From positions 186,001 through 250,000 of the forward strand of contig NZ_FOEP01000005.1 of the NCBI RefSeq assembly GCF_900110775.1: a stretch of 64,000 bases of DNA. The letters are read 5' to 3'. Positions 41,743 through 51,264 of this stretch are shown here, piece after piece. The notes beneath the pieces were generated by a model. It saw nothing but the letters and a program-made list of their open reading frames with translations, made no database searches and had not been told where the DNA came from. Position 1 is the first letter of the stretch, and each line of letters starts with the position of its first letter. The DNA is from Thalassovita taeanensis (lineage in GTDB: Bacteria; Pseudomonadota; Alphaproteobacteria; Rhodobacterales; Rhodobacteraceae). Position numbers and translations under genes: made by a program.

Positions 41743-44700
41743 CTATTCCAGCTCGACCAGCAAATCCTTGGCGTCGATCTGCGCCCCGGCCTGCACGTGC
41801 ACGGCTTTGATGACTGCATCAGCTTCGGCGTGAATGCCGGTCTCCATCTTCATCGCCTCGATGGTCAGCAGCATGTCGCCCTGTTTGACCTTCTGTCCCA
41901 CACTCACCACCACGCTGGCCACCACGCCGGGCATCGGCGCGCCAATGTGGTTGGGGTTGGCAGGCTCGGCCTTGGGCCGCTGTGCCGCCGTGGCCTTGGC
42001 CAGACGGTTCGGCACCCGGATCACCCGCGGCTGGCCGTTAAGCTCGAAGAACACTTTGACCTCGCCATCCTCGCCGGTCTCGCCGACAGTCTGCAACCGG
42101 ATTTCCAGCGTCTTGCCGGGGTCGATCTCGGCGGTGATTTCCTCGGCCGGTTCCATCCCGTAAAAGAACGTGCGCGTCGGCAGGCTGCGCACCGGGCCAT
42201 AGATCCGATGCCGCCCCATGTAATCCAGAAACACCTTCGGATACATCAGATAGCCGTTCAGATCCTCGTCATCGATCGCCTTGCCACCAAGCTCAGCACT
42301 CAGCTCAGCCCGGCGCGCCTCAAGATCGACAGCCTCCAGATGCTTGCCCGGACGTTCCAGATTGGGCGCCTCATCCTTCAGCACCTTGCTGACGATCTCG
42401 GTCGGAAAGCCGCCCGGCGGCTGGCCCAGATTGCCGCGCATCATATCCACAACCGAGTCGGGAAAGGCCACATCCTTGTCCGGGTCTTCCACATCGGCAC
42501 GGCTCAGGTTCTGACTGACCATCATCAAGGCCATATCGCCCACAACCTTCGACGATGGCGTGACCTTGACGATATCACCGAACATCCGGTTCACATCGGC
42601 ATAGGTCTTTGCCACCTCATGCCAGCGGTCTTCCAACCCCAACGACCGCGCCTGCGCCTTGAGGTTGGTGAACTGCCCGCCGGGCATCTCGTGCAGGTAC
42701 ACCTCGGAGGCAGGGGCGGCCAGACCGCTTTCAAACGCCACATATTGCGCCCGAACCTGCTCCCAATAATCGCTGACCTCGCGGATCGCGGAAATATCCA
42801 ACCCGGTGTCGCGCGGCGTATGTCGCAGCGCCTCGACGATGGACCCAAGACACGCCTGCGAGGTGCCGCCCGAAAACGCATCCATCGCCGCATCGACCGC
42901 ATCCACGCCCGCATCGGCGGCGGCCAGAATCGTCGCGCCGGCAATGCCGCTGGTGTCATGGGTGTGGAAATGCACCGGGATCGAAAGCTCGTCTTTCAGC
43001 GCCGTCACCAGAACCTTGGCCGCGGCGGGCTTCAACAGCCCCGCCATGTCCTTGAGGCCCAGAATATGCGCCCCTGCCGCCTCCAGTTCTTTGGCCATCC
43101 CGACGTAATATTTCAGGTCATACTTCGCCCGGTCCGGGTCCAGAATATCCCCGGTATAGCAAATCGTGCCCTCACAGATCCGCCCGGTGTCGATCACCGC
43201 ATCCATCGCCACGCGCATGTTTTCGACCCAGTTCAGGCTGTCGAACACCCGGAACACATCGACACCGGTTTCCGCGGCCTGACGCACGAATTCCCGCACC
43301 ACGTTGTCGGGGTAGTTGGTGTATCCCACGCCATTCGAGGCCCGCAGCAACATCTGCGTCAGCACATTCGGCATCGCCTTGCGCAGATCGCGCAGCCGCT
43401 GCCAGGGGCACTCCTGCAAGAACCGATAGGCCACATCAAACGTCGCCCCGCCCCAGCATTCGACGCTGAAAAGCCCCGCCAGATTGCTGGCATAGGCAGG
43501 CGCCACCCGGATCATGTCAACCGACCGCATCCGCGTCGCCAGCAAACTCTGATGCCCGTCACGCATGGTGGTGTCGGTCAGCAAAAGCTGCGGCTGCTCC
43601 AACATCCAGTCCGCCACCGCCTTGGCGCCCTTGTCGTCCAGCAGGTTCTTGCTGCCATAGGGCAGGGCCTCGACCCGCTTTGCCGGGGCCTTGGGCAGCT
43701 TCACGTCACCGGGCTTGGCCCGCCCCGCAGTCTCCGGGTGGCCGTTTACCGTGATATCCGCGATATAGGTCAGCACCTTGGTGCCCCGGTCCTGCCGCTT
43801 GCTGAACTGGAACAGCTCGGGCGTCTCGTCGATGAACTTGGTGGTATAGGTGTTGTTCAGGAACGTCGGATGCTTCAGCAGGTTCTCGACAAACGCGATG
43901 TTGGTGCTCACCCCGCGAATACGGAACTCGCGCAGCGCCCGGTCCATCCGCGCAATCGCCGCCTCGGGCGTTTGCGCCCAGGCCGTGACCTTGACCAGCA
44001 GACTGTCGTAATACCGTGTGATCACCCCACCGGCATAGGCCGTGCCGCCATCCAGACGAATGCCCATACCCGTCGCCGAGCGATAGGCGGCGATGCGGCC
44101 ATAGTCGGGGATGAAATTGTTCTGCGGGTCCTCGGTCGTGATCCGGGTCTGCAAGGCATGACCGCTCAGGACCACATCCTGCTGCCGCGCCACGCCGGTG
44201 GCCTCGGCCAGGGTCTTGCCCTCGGCGATCCTGATCTGCGCCTGCACGATGTCGATGCCCGTCACCTCTTCGGTGACCGTATGCTCAACCTGCACTCGCG
44301 GATTGACCTCGATGAAATAGAACTTGCCGTCATCCATATCCATCAGGAATTCGACGGTGCCCGCGCATTCGTAATTCACATGCGCACAGATCTTGCGACC
44401 CAGCTCGCAAATCTCCTCGCGCTGCTCCTGGCTCAGATACGGGGCAGGGGCGCGCTCCACCACCTTCTGATTGCGCCGCTGGACCGAGCAATCCCGCTCC
44501 CACAGATGGTAAATCTCGCCATGGCTGTCGCCCAGAATCTGCACCTCGACATGGCGCGCCCGCTGGATCATCCGCTCCAGATAACCCTCGCCATTGCCAA
44601 ACGCCGCCTCTGCCTCGCGTCGCCCTTCCTTGACCTTCTCCGCCAGCTCGGCCTCGCTGAAGATCGGCCGCATGCCGCGCCCGCCACCGCCCCAGCTGGC

Positions 44701-45183
44701 CTTGAGCATCAACGGATATCCAACCGCCGCCGCCTCGGCCTTGATCGCCTCCATATCGTCGCCCAGAACCTCGGTCGCCGGGATCACCGGCACACCGGCC
44801 TCGATCGCCACCCGCCGCGCGCTGGCCTTGTCGCCCAACTGCCGCATGGTCTTGGCCTTTGGCCCGATAAAGGTAATCCCCACCGCGTCGCAGGCATCGA
44901 CAAATTCCGGGTTCTCCGACAGCAGGCCGTAACCGGGATGGATCGCATCTGCCCCCGACAGCTTGGCCACCCGGATGATCTCGGGGATCGACAGATAGGC
45001 TGCAACCGGCCCCAGCCCCTCACCAATCCGATAGGCCTCGTCAGCCTTGAACCGGTGCAGGCTCAACTTGTCCTCTTCGGCAAAAACCGCAACGGTCTTT
45101 TTGCCAAGCTCGTTCGCGGCCCGCATGATGCGGATCGCAATCTCGCCCCGGTTTGCAATCAGGATTTTCTGGAAATCAGGCAT
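41743..45183 (-). CDS. pyc: Pyruvate carboxylase (single chain)
   Basis: 1146 residues. Biotin- and ATP-dependent carboxylation of pyruvate to oxaloacetate (anaplerosis). Biotin carboxylase domain first (~1-455: FQKILIANRGEIAIRI, KASWGGGGRGMRP, FIEVNPRVQVEHTVTEE), then the carboxyltransferase TIM barrel (~530-800: LLTDTTMRDGHQSLLATRMR, FHTHDTSGIAGAT), the allosteric linker, and a C-terminal biotinyl domain with EAMKMETG (biotinylated Lys). Full length and intact. A long antiparallel ORF across it is a shadow. Confidence 0.98.
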   Translation of the reverse strand: MPDFQKILIANRGEIAIRIMRAANELGKKTVAVFAEEDKLSLHRFKADEAYRIGEGLGPVAAYLSIPEIIRVAKLSGADAIHPGYGLLSENPEFVDACDAVGITFIGPKAKTMRQLGDKASARRVAIEAGVPVIPATEVLGDDMEAIKAEAAAVGYPLMLKASWGGGGRGMRPIFSEAELAEKVKEGRREAEAAFGNGEGYLERMIQRARHVEVQILGDSHGEIYHLWERDCSVQRRNQKVVERAPAPYLSQEQREEICELGRKICAHVNYECAGTVEFLMDMDDGKFYFIEVNPRVQVEHTVTEEVTGIDIVQAQIRIAEGKTLAEATGVARQQDVVLSGHALQTRITTEDPQNNFIPDYGRIAAYRSATGMGIRLDGGTAYAGGVITRYYDSLLVKVTAWAQTPEAAIARMDRALREFRIRGVSTNIAFVENLLKHPTFLNNTYTTKFIDETPELFQFSKRQDRGTKVLTYIADITVNGHPETAGRAKPGDVKLPKAPAKRVEALPYGSKNLLDDKGAKAVADWMLEQPQLLLTDTTMRDGHQSLLATRMRSVDMIRVAPAYASNLAGLFSVECWGGATFDVAYRFLQECPWQRLRDLRKAMPNVLTQMLLRASNGVGYTNYPDNVVREFVRQAAETGVDVFRVFDSLNWVENMRVAMDAVIDTGRICEGTICYTGDILDPDRAKYDLKYYVGMAKELEAAGAHILGLKDMAGLLKPAAAKVLVTALKDELSIPVHFHTHDTSGIAGATILAAADAGVDAVDAAMDAFSGGTSQACLGSIVEALRHTPRDTGLDISAIREVSDYWEQVRAQYVAFESGLAAPASEVYLHEMPGGQFTNLKAQARSLGLEDRWHEVAKTYADVNRMFGDIVKVTPSSKVVGDMALMMVSQNLSRADVEDPDKDVAFPDSVVDMMRGNLGQPPGGFPTEIVSKVLKDEAPNLERPGKHLEAVDLEARRAELSAELGGKAIDDEDLNGYLMYPKVFLDYMGRHRIYGPVRSLPTRTFFYGMEPAEEITAEIDPGKTLEIRLQTVGETGEDGEVKVFFELNGQPRVIRVPNRLAKATAAQRPKAEPANPNHIGAPMPGVVASVVVSVGQKVKQGDMLLTIEAMKMETGIHAEADAVIKAVHVQAGAQIDAKDLLVELE

Positions 45184-45363
45184 GGGCAGGCTCCTCCTCT
45201 GGCGTCTGTCCTGGTGGTCATTGCGTATTGCTAACGCTGCACCGCAGCGCGGTGCAATACCTACTCCTACGGACTCTGTTAGATTTCTGTAACATTTTTG
45301 CGCCTATGTCCGCCAGACAGGCCTGCCTGAGACCCGTCGGAAACGATTCGGCCGCGCAGTTCG

Positions 45364-46509
45364 CTATCGCTTTTCGACCCCGATTGCCCGATCACGCAGC
45401 TCTGCCAGCGTGCGCGCGCCCATCTGGCCCATGTTCGATTCGATATCCTTGCGCAGCATCTCGATCAGATGTGCAGGGCCCGCGTCGCCCAACGCTCCCA
45501 GCGCATAATGCCACGCCCGCCCCATCATCACGAAATCCGCCCCCAAGGCCAAAGCGCGGCACATATCCAACCCGCCCTCGATCCCGCTGTCGAAAATCAC
45601 CGGCAGCTTGGTCGCCGCCCGGATCGCGGGCAGCACCTCAATGCTCGACGGCGCGCCATCAAACTGCCGCCCGGCGTGGTTGCTGATCCAGATCGCATCG
45701 ACGCCCGCCGCCTCCAGCGGCGCCACATCGCGCGCATCCAGCACGCCCTTGACGATCAGCGGCCCGTCCCACCCGTCGCGCAGCGCTTTCAGATACTCCC
45801 AGTCGGGCGAGGTCCGCAGCAAATATCCCACATGCTCGGTCGAGCTCAGCCCGGTCACCTTGTCGGCATAGCCATCGATCAACCGCATCCGCGGCATCCC
45901 CAACTTGGCCGTGCCCATCGCCCAGGCCGGGCAGCGCGCCACCTGCATCATCAAACGCGGCGTCAGGCGCGGGGGGCTGGTCAGCCCCGACCGGGTTTGC
46001 CGCTCGCGCCTGCTGGCCACCGGCACATCCACCGTCAGAACCAGCGCAGAAAACCCCGCATCCTTGGCCCGTTTCAACATATCCGCCCGAATGCCCGGAT
46101 CGCGCGGCGGATAGATCTGGAACCAGCCATTGCCATCCAGATGCGGGCCGACCTCCTCGGGGGTGCGGCTGGCCACGGTCGACAACCCATAAGGCAGCCC
46201 GGCCTTGGTCGCCGCCGCCGCCAGAATCCGCTCGGCATTCGGCCAGAACAGCCCCGACATCCCCACCGGCGACACGCCAAAGGGCAGGGGGTGCATCTTG
46301 CCAAACAGTTCGACCGACAGATCCGGCACCATTTCGCCATGCAGGATCGAGGGCATCATTTTCACCGCGTCCAATCCGGCGCGGTTGCGGCCATGCACCG
46401 CCTCGGTGCCGGTGGCACTGTCGAGGTATTCAAAAACGAACCAGGGCATCCGGCGCCGGGCGCGGGCCTTGAGGTCAGAAATGGCGGGGTAACGTTGCAT
46501 CAGATCCAT
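45364..46509 (-). CDS. FMN-dependent alpha-hydroxy acid dehydrogenase (LldD-like)
   Basis: 381 residues, TIM-barrel flavoprotein oxidising L-lactate-like 2-hydroxy acids. RRRMPWFVFEYLDSATGTE at the N terminus, PFGVSPVGMSGLFWP, LTVDVPVASRRERQTRSG, LIVKGVLDARDVAPLEAAGVDAIWISNHAGRQFDGAP split over the barrel (catalytic His in NHAGRQ), and IFDSGIEGGLDM. The ATG at 46507-46509 was chosen. The longer frame runs into an intergenic repeat, so its extra N terminus is rejected. No strong Shine-Dalgarno is seen. Electron acceptor unknown. Confidence 0.9.
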   Translation of the reverse strand: MDLMQRYPAISDLKARARRRMPWFVFEYLDSATGTEAVHGRNRAGLDAVKMMPSILHGEMVPDLSVELFGKMHPLPFGVSPVGMSGLFWPNAERILAAAATKAGLPYGLSTVASRTPEEVGPHLDGNGWFQIYPPRDPGIRADMLKRAKDAGFSALVLTVDVPVASRRERQTRSGLTSPPRLTPRLMMQVARCPAWAMGTAKLGMPRMRLIDGYADKVTGLSSTEHVGYLLRTSPDWEYLKALRDGWDGPLIVKGVLDARDVAPLEAAGVDAIWISNHAGRQFDGAPSSIEVLPAIRAATKLPVIFDSGIEGGLDMCRALALGADFVMMGRAWHYALGALGDAGPAHLIEMLRKDIESNMGQMGARTLAELRDRAIGVEKR

Positions 46510-46570
46510 ATCCGCATCTGTGCGCGCCGCCAAAGATTTGTCCAGAGGGCGCGCGCAGGCGGCTGAAAAT

Positions 46571-46615
46571 GCTGCACCTGCGATATGCATGTGATGTGCA
46601 TGTTTTGTGTATGCG
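46571..46615 (-). repeat. Intergenic repeat, copy 2
   Basis: Shares an identical 29-bp core (minus orientation) with 62063-62091. A more diverged copy is at 29753-29795. Located 100-150 bp upstream of the UvrD/PcrA helicase gene. Confidence 0.7.
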
Positions 46616-46717
46616 CCGTGTACCCCGGTTTTTCCCGATCTCAAGCCTGTGAAAACCTTTGGAACAGAGTGTGAACTTGTCTTTTACTTCTCCCGCTCAC
46701 ACGCTAGAATAACGCCC

Positions 46718-49066
46718 ATGAGCCAGTTTGACGAACAAGACGCCTTTGAAGGCGCATCGCTTTCCGCCCGTGCCATGGCCGCGCGTCCCGCGCCCTATCT
46801 GGATGACCTGAATCCGGCCCAACGCGAAGCGGTCGAGGCGCTGGATGGCCCTGTTTTGATGCTTGCGGGCGCAGGCACCGGAAAGACCAAAGCCCTGACC
46901 TCGCGCATCGTGCATTTGCTCAACACCGGTCGTGCGCACCCCAATGAAATCCTCTCTGTGACCTTTACAAATAAGGCCGCGCGCGAGATGAAAGACCGCG
47001 TTGGCCTCCTGCTGGGGCAGTCCGTTGACGGCATGCGCTGGATGGGCACCTTCCACTCTGTCTGTGTCAAACTGTTGCGCCGTCACGCCGAATTGGTCGG
47101 GCTGAAATCCAATTTCACCATCCTCGATACCGACGATCAGATCCGCCTTTTGAAGCAGCTGATTTCCGCCAATAATATCGACGACAAGCGCTGGCCCGCC
47201 CGGATGCTGGCCGGGATTATCGACCAGTGGAAAAATCGCGCCTGGACCCCCGAAACCGTCCCCGCCTCCGAGGCTGGCGCCTATAACAACCGCGGCATGG
47301 AACTCTATGCCCAATACCAAACCCGCCTGCGCGAACTCAACGCCACCGACTTCGGCGACCTGCTGCTGCATGTGGTGACGATCTTCCAGAAACACGATGA
47401 TATCCTCGAGCAATATCGCCGTTGGTTCAAATACATCCTTGTGGACGAATATCAGGATACCAACGTCGCCCAATACCTGTGGCTGCGGCTGCTGGCGGGG
47501 GGGCATAAGAACATCTGCTGCGTCGGCGACGATGATCAGTCAATCTATGGCTGGCGCGGGGCTGAAGTGGGCAATATCCTACGGTTTGAAAAGGACTTTC
47601 CCGGCGCCAAGGTCGTCAAGCTCGAGCAGAATTACCGCTCCACCCCGCATATCCTCGCCGCCGCGTCGGGCGTGATTTCTGGCAACGAAGGGCGGCTGGG
47701 AAAAACCCTGTGGACCGTCGCCGAAGACGGCGAAAAAGTCCGCCTGATCGGCCATTGGGACGGCGAGGAAGAAGCCCGCTGGATCGGCGAAGAGATCGAA
47801 TCAATTCAGGGCGGCAGCCGCGGCATGCGGCCGTTTTCGCTGGACGACATGGCGATTCTCGTCCGCGCCAGCCACCAGATGCGCGCGTTCGAGGATCGTT
47901 TTCTGACCATCGGTCTGCCCTACCGCGTCATCGGCGGCCCCCGCTTCTACGAGCGGTTGGAGATCCGCGATGCCATGGCCTATTTCCGGGTCGTCACCTC
48001 GCCCTCCGATGATCTGGCGTTCGAAAGGATCGTGAACACCCCCAAACGCGGGCTGGGCGACAAAGCGCAGCAGAAAATACGGGCCGCGGCGCGGGAAAAT
48101 GGTGTTCCCATGGTTGAAGGCGCACGAATTCTGCTGCAAGACAAAGGTCTTACCGGAAAAGGCGCCGCCGAACTCAGCCGCCTGATCGACGGGATCGACC
48201 GCTGGGGTCGAATGGCGGGCGACGCGGGCCTCAGCCATATGGAGCTGGCCGAAATCATTCTGGATGACAGCGGCTATACCGCCATGTGGCAGAATGACAA
48301 AACTCCCGAAGCGCCGGGCCGTCTGGAAAACCTCAAGGAACTGGTCAAGGCGCTGGAGCAGTTCGAGAACCTGCAAGGGTTTCTCGAACACGTCAGCCTG
48401 ATCATGGACAACGAATCCGACGCGGGTGGCGCCAAGGTCAGCATCATGACCCTGCACGCCGCCAAGGGCTTGGAATTTCCCGCCGTTTTTCTGCCTGGGT
48501 GGGAGGATGGCCTGTTCCCCTCTCAGCGTTCAATGGACGAATCCGGCCTCAAAGGGTTGGAGGAGGAACGCCGCCTCGCCTATGTCGGCATCACCCGCGC
48601 CGAAGAACTGTGCACCATCTCCTTCGCAGGCAATCGCCGCGTGTTCGGCCAATGGCAAAGCGCACTGCCGTCGCGATTCATTGATGAGTTGCCCGAGGAC
48701 CATGTCGAGGTTCTGACTCCGCCGGGGCTTTACGGCGGGGGCTATGGTGCTGCGGGCATGGGCGGAAACGCCGGAATTGAAACACGCGCCGCCGAGGCGA
48801 ACGTCTATAACTCCCCCGGCTGGAAACGGTTGCAATCGCGCGCCGCGACCCGTCCGGTCAGCCAGCCGCAGGAAAAACGGAACACCGTCATCGACCTGCA
48901 AGCCACCAGCAGCCACACCATGGGCGAGCGGGTATTTCACCAAAAATTCGGCTATGGGATCATCGTCGGTATCGAAGGTGACAAGCTGGAAATCGCCTTT
49001 GAAAAGGCTGGCGTGAAAAAGGTGGTGGCAAGGTTTATCACCACGCCGGACGACATCCCGTTTTAA
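46718..49066 (+). CDS. UvrD/PcrA-type superfamily 1 DNA helicase
   Basis: 782 residues. ATP-dependent 3'-5' helicase for repair and replication restart. Q-motif LNPAQREAVEALDGPVL, Walker A AGAGTGKTKAL (50-60), TFTNKAAREM (Ia), VDEYQDTN (Walker B), GDDDQSIYGWRGA (III), KLEQNYRS (IV), TLHAAKGLEF (V) and VGITRAEE (VI). The C terminus has a KFGYGIIVGIEGDKLEI module typical of PcrA RNA-polymerase-binding tails. The ATG at 46718 was chosen. An intergenic repeat lies upstream. Confidence 0.95.
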   Translation: MSQFDEQDAFEGASLSARAMAARPAPYLDDLNPAQREAVEALDGPVLMLAGAGTGKTKALTSRIVHLLNTGRAHPNEILSVTFTNKAAREMKDRVGLLLGQSVDGMRWMGTFHSVCVKLLRRHAELVGLKSNFTILDTDDQIRLLKQLISANNIDDKRWPARMLAGIIDQWKNRAWTPETVPASEAGAYNNRGMELYAQYQTRLRELNATDFGDLLLHVVTIFQKHDDILEQYRRWFKYILVDEYQDTNVAQYLWLRLLAGGHKNICCVGDDDQSIYGWRGAEVGNILRFEKDFPGAKVVKLEQNYRSTPHILAAASGVISGNEGRLGKTLWTVAEDGEKVRLIGHWDGEEEARWIGEEIESIQGGSRGMRPFSLDDMAILVRASHQMRAFEDRFLTIGLPYRVIGGPRFYERLEIRDAMAYFRVVTSPSDDLAFERIVNTPKRGLGDKAQQKIRAAARENGVPMVEGARILLQDKGLTGKGAAELSRLIDGIDRWGRMAGDAGLSHMELAEIILDDSGYTAMWQNDKTPEAPGRLENLKELVKALEQFENLQGFLEHVSLIMDNESDAGGAKVSIMTLHAAKGLEFPAVFLPGWEDGLFPSQRSMDESGLKGLEEERRLAYVGITRAEELCTISFAGNRRVFGQWQSALPSRFIDELPEDHVEVLTPPGLYGGGYGAAGMGGNAGIETRAAEANVYNSPGWKRLQSRAATRPVSQPQEKRNTVIDLQATSSHTMGERVFHQKFGYGIIVGIEGDKLEIAFEKAGVKKVVARFITTPDDIPF

Positions 49067-49204
49067 CTGCCCGGTGCTGATCAATCTCAGCGCAGCCTCA
49101 TCTGTTTCTTTCTGAAAAAAATACTCGAATTCCGCGCTGGCATCCTGTGCCTGCGCTTTCGAGGGCTGTGAAAATTTGCGGTTTGAACAAGAAACGGCGG
49201 CGCC

Positions 49205-49670
49205 CAGGGAGGAGGAGAGGGCACCGCCGTTTTGTCATCGGCGGGTCTCAGGGAGGTGAGACAGGCCGAATGATGTGTCAGTCGCGGCGGCCCCCAGGGA
49301 GGAGGAGAGGGTGCCGCCGCTCTTGACAACGAAAAGGCTCAGGGAGGAGGAGAGAGCCGTTTCGTATTCCGTTTCATATGTCAGTCGCGGCGGCCCCCAG
49401 GGAGGAGGAGAGGGTGCCGCCGCTCTTGACAACGAAAAGGCTCAGGGAGGAGGAGAGAGCCGTTTCGTATTCCGTTTCGTATGTCAGTCGCGGCGATCCC
49501 CAGGGAGGAGGAGAGGAGACCGCCGCTCTTGACAACAAAGACCCTCAGGGAGGAGGAGAGAGGGCTTCGTATCTGGTTGGGTCATTGGACCCGAATAAAA
49601 GATGCGGCGACATCAGGGAGGAGGTCGATGCCGCCGCCATTTCACAGACACTCCAGGGAGGAGGAGAGGA
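49205..49670 (-). ncRNA. Tandem array of ten CcsR/cuckoo-type small RNA hairpins
   Basis: Read on the minus strand, each unit is a hairpin whose loop carries CTCTCCTCCTCCCT (CCUCCUCCC anti-Shine-Dalgarno motif). Plus-strand cores AGGGAGGAGGAGAG start at 49206, 49296, 49341, 49399, 49444, 49502, 49547 and 49655, with degenerate copies at 49250 and 49615. Two stem types alternate: GCGGCGGC/GCCGCCGC and GGCTC/GAGCC. They lie just downstream of the DUF1127 gene, as in the known Rhodobacter CcsR1-4 locus, whose RNAs are processed from the DUF1127 transcript and help in oxidative stress. Function here is by analogy. Confidence 0.9.
49276..49584. repeat. Three tandem 103-bp repeats within the RNA array
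   Basis: Units begin at 49276, 49379 and 49482 (each starting TGTCAGTCGCGGCG). Each holds one GC-rich and one GGCTC-type hairpin. The first two are nearly identical and the third is diverged toward its end. Confidence 0.9.
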
Positions 49671-49687
49671 GGGCCTGATCCGTAAAA

Positions 49688-49906
49688 TCAGTGAGCGTCG
49701 TACGCTGCTTCGTAGGCAACCGAGCGAATCTGAGAGCGGCTCAGCCCGAGGTCGCGCAGATCGCGATTGCTCAGCGAGGCCAGCTCGTTCAGTGTCGAGC
49801 GGTATGTTTTATAGCGAGCAAACCGTGCGCCCAGATCTTTCGACAGGGCAGCGAAGCGATCAGCGAAGCCGCCTTGTGCGTTGCGAATGTCGGATGCGAA
49901 TGCCAT
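49688..49906 (-). CDS. DUF1127 family small protein (CcaF1-like)
   Basis: 72 residues. Arg-rich C-terminal DUF1127 motif: YRSTLNELASLSNRDLRDLG LSRSQIRSVAYEA. In Rhodobacter sphaeroides the homologue upstream of the CcsR RNAs is an RNA-binding protein that affects their processing. The ATG at 49904-49906 is preceded by GGAAGAT. The longer ORF to 50086 overlaps the promoter region and is rejected. First gene of the transcript that contains the RNA array. Confidence 0.92.
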   Translation of the reverse strand: MAFASDIRNAQGGFADRFAALSKDLGARFARYKTYRSTLNELASLSNRDLRDLGLSRSQIRSVAYEAAYDAH

Positions 49907-49962
49907 GTCTTTATCTTCCGTATTGTGTTCGATCTCGCCGCGCTTCGTGCGCCGTTGAACCC

Positions 49963-49990
49963 AACATAAGAAATTGCTGCGCTTGCACAA
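49963..49990 (-). promoter_or_regulatory. Candidate promoter of the DUF1127-RNA operon
   Basis: On the minus strand: TTGTGC (49985-49990), 16-bp spacer, TATGTT (49963-49968). A 13-bp dyad GCTGCA-A-TGCAGC (49999-50011) lies just upstream. In Rhodobacter this operon is RpoH-dependent; the sigma class here cannot be decided by eye. Confidence 0.4.
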
Positions 49991-50145
49991 TGAATAATGC
50001 TGCAATGCAGCTATGCGAAAAATGCATACACAATGCTGACCTACTTGGTTGACTGCATGGTCGGATTTTGGAGGCAGGTCGTGCAAGGCTTGTCATGGGC
50101 GAAAAAACTGCCACCTATGGCGTCGGAATCAGAAGGAGACAGCAG

Positions 50146-51216
50146 ATGGCAATCACGCGAGAAGCGGTAGAGCAGGCTTTGGCCCAGATCGGGATGCCGG
50201 ATGGGGGCGACCTGATTTCGCGCGATATGGTGCGGGCGCTGAACGTCGAAGACGGTGCTGTGCGGTTTGTCATCGAGGCGCCCAGCCCGGCGGTTGCCCG
50301 CCAGATGGAACCCCTGCGCGCGGCGGCAGAGCGGATGGTGGGGCAGATGTCCGGCGTCTCTCAGGTCAGCGTCGCGCTGACGGCGCATGGGCCGGCCGAC
50401 AAGCCGCCCGCACCCAGCCTTAAGATCGGCGGGCACCCGACGCCGCAGGCCGGACCGACCAAGCCGGCCGGGGTCGCGCGCATTCTGGCCGTGGGGTCGG
50501 GCAAGGGCGGCGTTGGCAAGTCCACTGTTTCATCCAATCTTGCGGTGGCGCTGGCCCGTCAGGGGCGGCGTGTCGGTCTGCTGGATGCCGATATCTATGG
50601 CCCCTCGCAGCCCCGGATGATGGGGACCAGCAAGCGCCCGGCAAGCCCCGATGGAAAAACGATTATTCCGTTACAGGCGCATGGCGTCACGATGATGTCG
50701 ATCGGGCTGATGATGGACCCCGACAAGGCCGTGGTCTGGCGCGGGCCGATGCTGATGGGGGCGTTGCAGCAGATGTTGGGTCAGGTGCAATGGGGCGAGC
50801 TGGATGTGCTGATCGTCGATTTGCCGCCGGGCACTGGCGATGTGCAGCTGACCCTGTGTCAGAAGACGGTGCTTGAAGGCGCAATTGTCGTCTCGACCCC
50901 GCAGGATGTGGCGCTGCTGGATGCGCGCAAGGCGATTGATATGTTCAACACGCTGAAAACACCGATTCTGGGCTTGATTGAGAATATGTCGTCGTTCCAT
51001 TGCCCCAACTGTGGGCATGAAAGCCATATCTTCGGCCATGGCGGTGTTGCTGCCGAGGCGGAAAAGATGGGGGTGCCGTTGCTGGCCGAGCTGCCGATTG
51101 ATCTGGACACCCGGCTGGCTGGCGATAGCGGCACGCCGGTTGCCGCCGGAGATGGCCCGGTGGCCGACGCCTATGCGGCGCTGGCGAAAAAGCTGATTGG
51201 CGATGGGCTGGCCTAA
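50146..51216 (+). CDS. Mrp/ApbC iron-sulfur cluster carrier ATPase
   Basis: 356 residues. N-terminal MIP18/DUF59-like domain (~1-85), a Pro-rich linker, then a deviant Walker A P-loop VGSGKGGVGKST (116-127), LLDADIYGPSQPRMMG, DLPPGTGDVQLT, and the cluster-binding cysteine pair in FHCPNCGHES. Carries [4Fe-4S] clusters to apoproteins in the cytosol. The ATG at 50146 has AGAAGGAGACAGCAG; the 26-residue upstream extension is rejected. Confidence 0.95.
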   Translation: MAITREAVEQALAQIGMPDGGDLISRDMVRALNVEDGAVRFVIEAPSPAVARQMEPLRAAAERMVGQMSGVSQVSVALTAHGPADKPPAPSLKIGGHPTPQAGPTKPAGVARILAVGSGKGGVGKSTVSSNLAVALARQGRRVGLLDADIYGPSQPRMMGTSKRPASPDGKTIIPLQAHGVTMMSIGLMMDPDKAVVWRGPMLMGALQQMLGQVQWGELDVLIVDLPPGTGDVQLTLCQKTVLEGAIVVSTPQDVALLDARKAIDMFNTLKTPILGLIENMSSFHCPNCGHESHIFGHGGVAAEAEKMGVPLLAELPIDLDTRLAGDSGTPVAAGDGPVADAYAALAKKLIGDGLA

Positions 51217-51264
51217 GCCAAGATACGCAGGTGAACGCCCCCCGTCGCCGGGGGGCGACACGAA

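Noticed and set aside
41644-45234. 1196-codon plus-strand ORF antiparallel to pyruvate carboxylase
   Set aside because: His/Arg/Pro-rich shadow of a high-GC gene; the minus strand encodes an intact, motif-complete pyruvate carboxylase.
46510-46644. N-terminal extension of the alpha-hydroxy acid dehydrogenase
   Set aside because: It translates the intergenic repeat found elsewhere in non-coding DNA.
49205-49670. CRISPR array
   Set aside because: The regular units are 103-bp near-identical tandem repeats with paired hairpins, not short repeats with unique spacers, and no cas genes are nearby.
49275-50052. Plus-strand ORFs with repeated PREEER / GGGE peptides
   Set aside because: They are translations of the AGGGAGGAGGAGAG repeats; the real features are minus-strand RNA hairpins and DUF1127.
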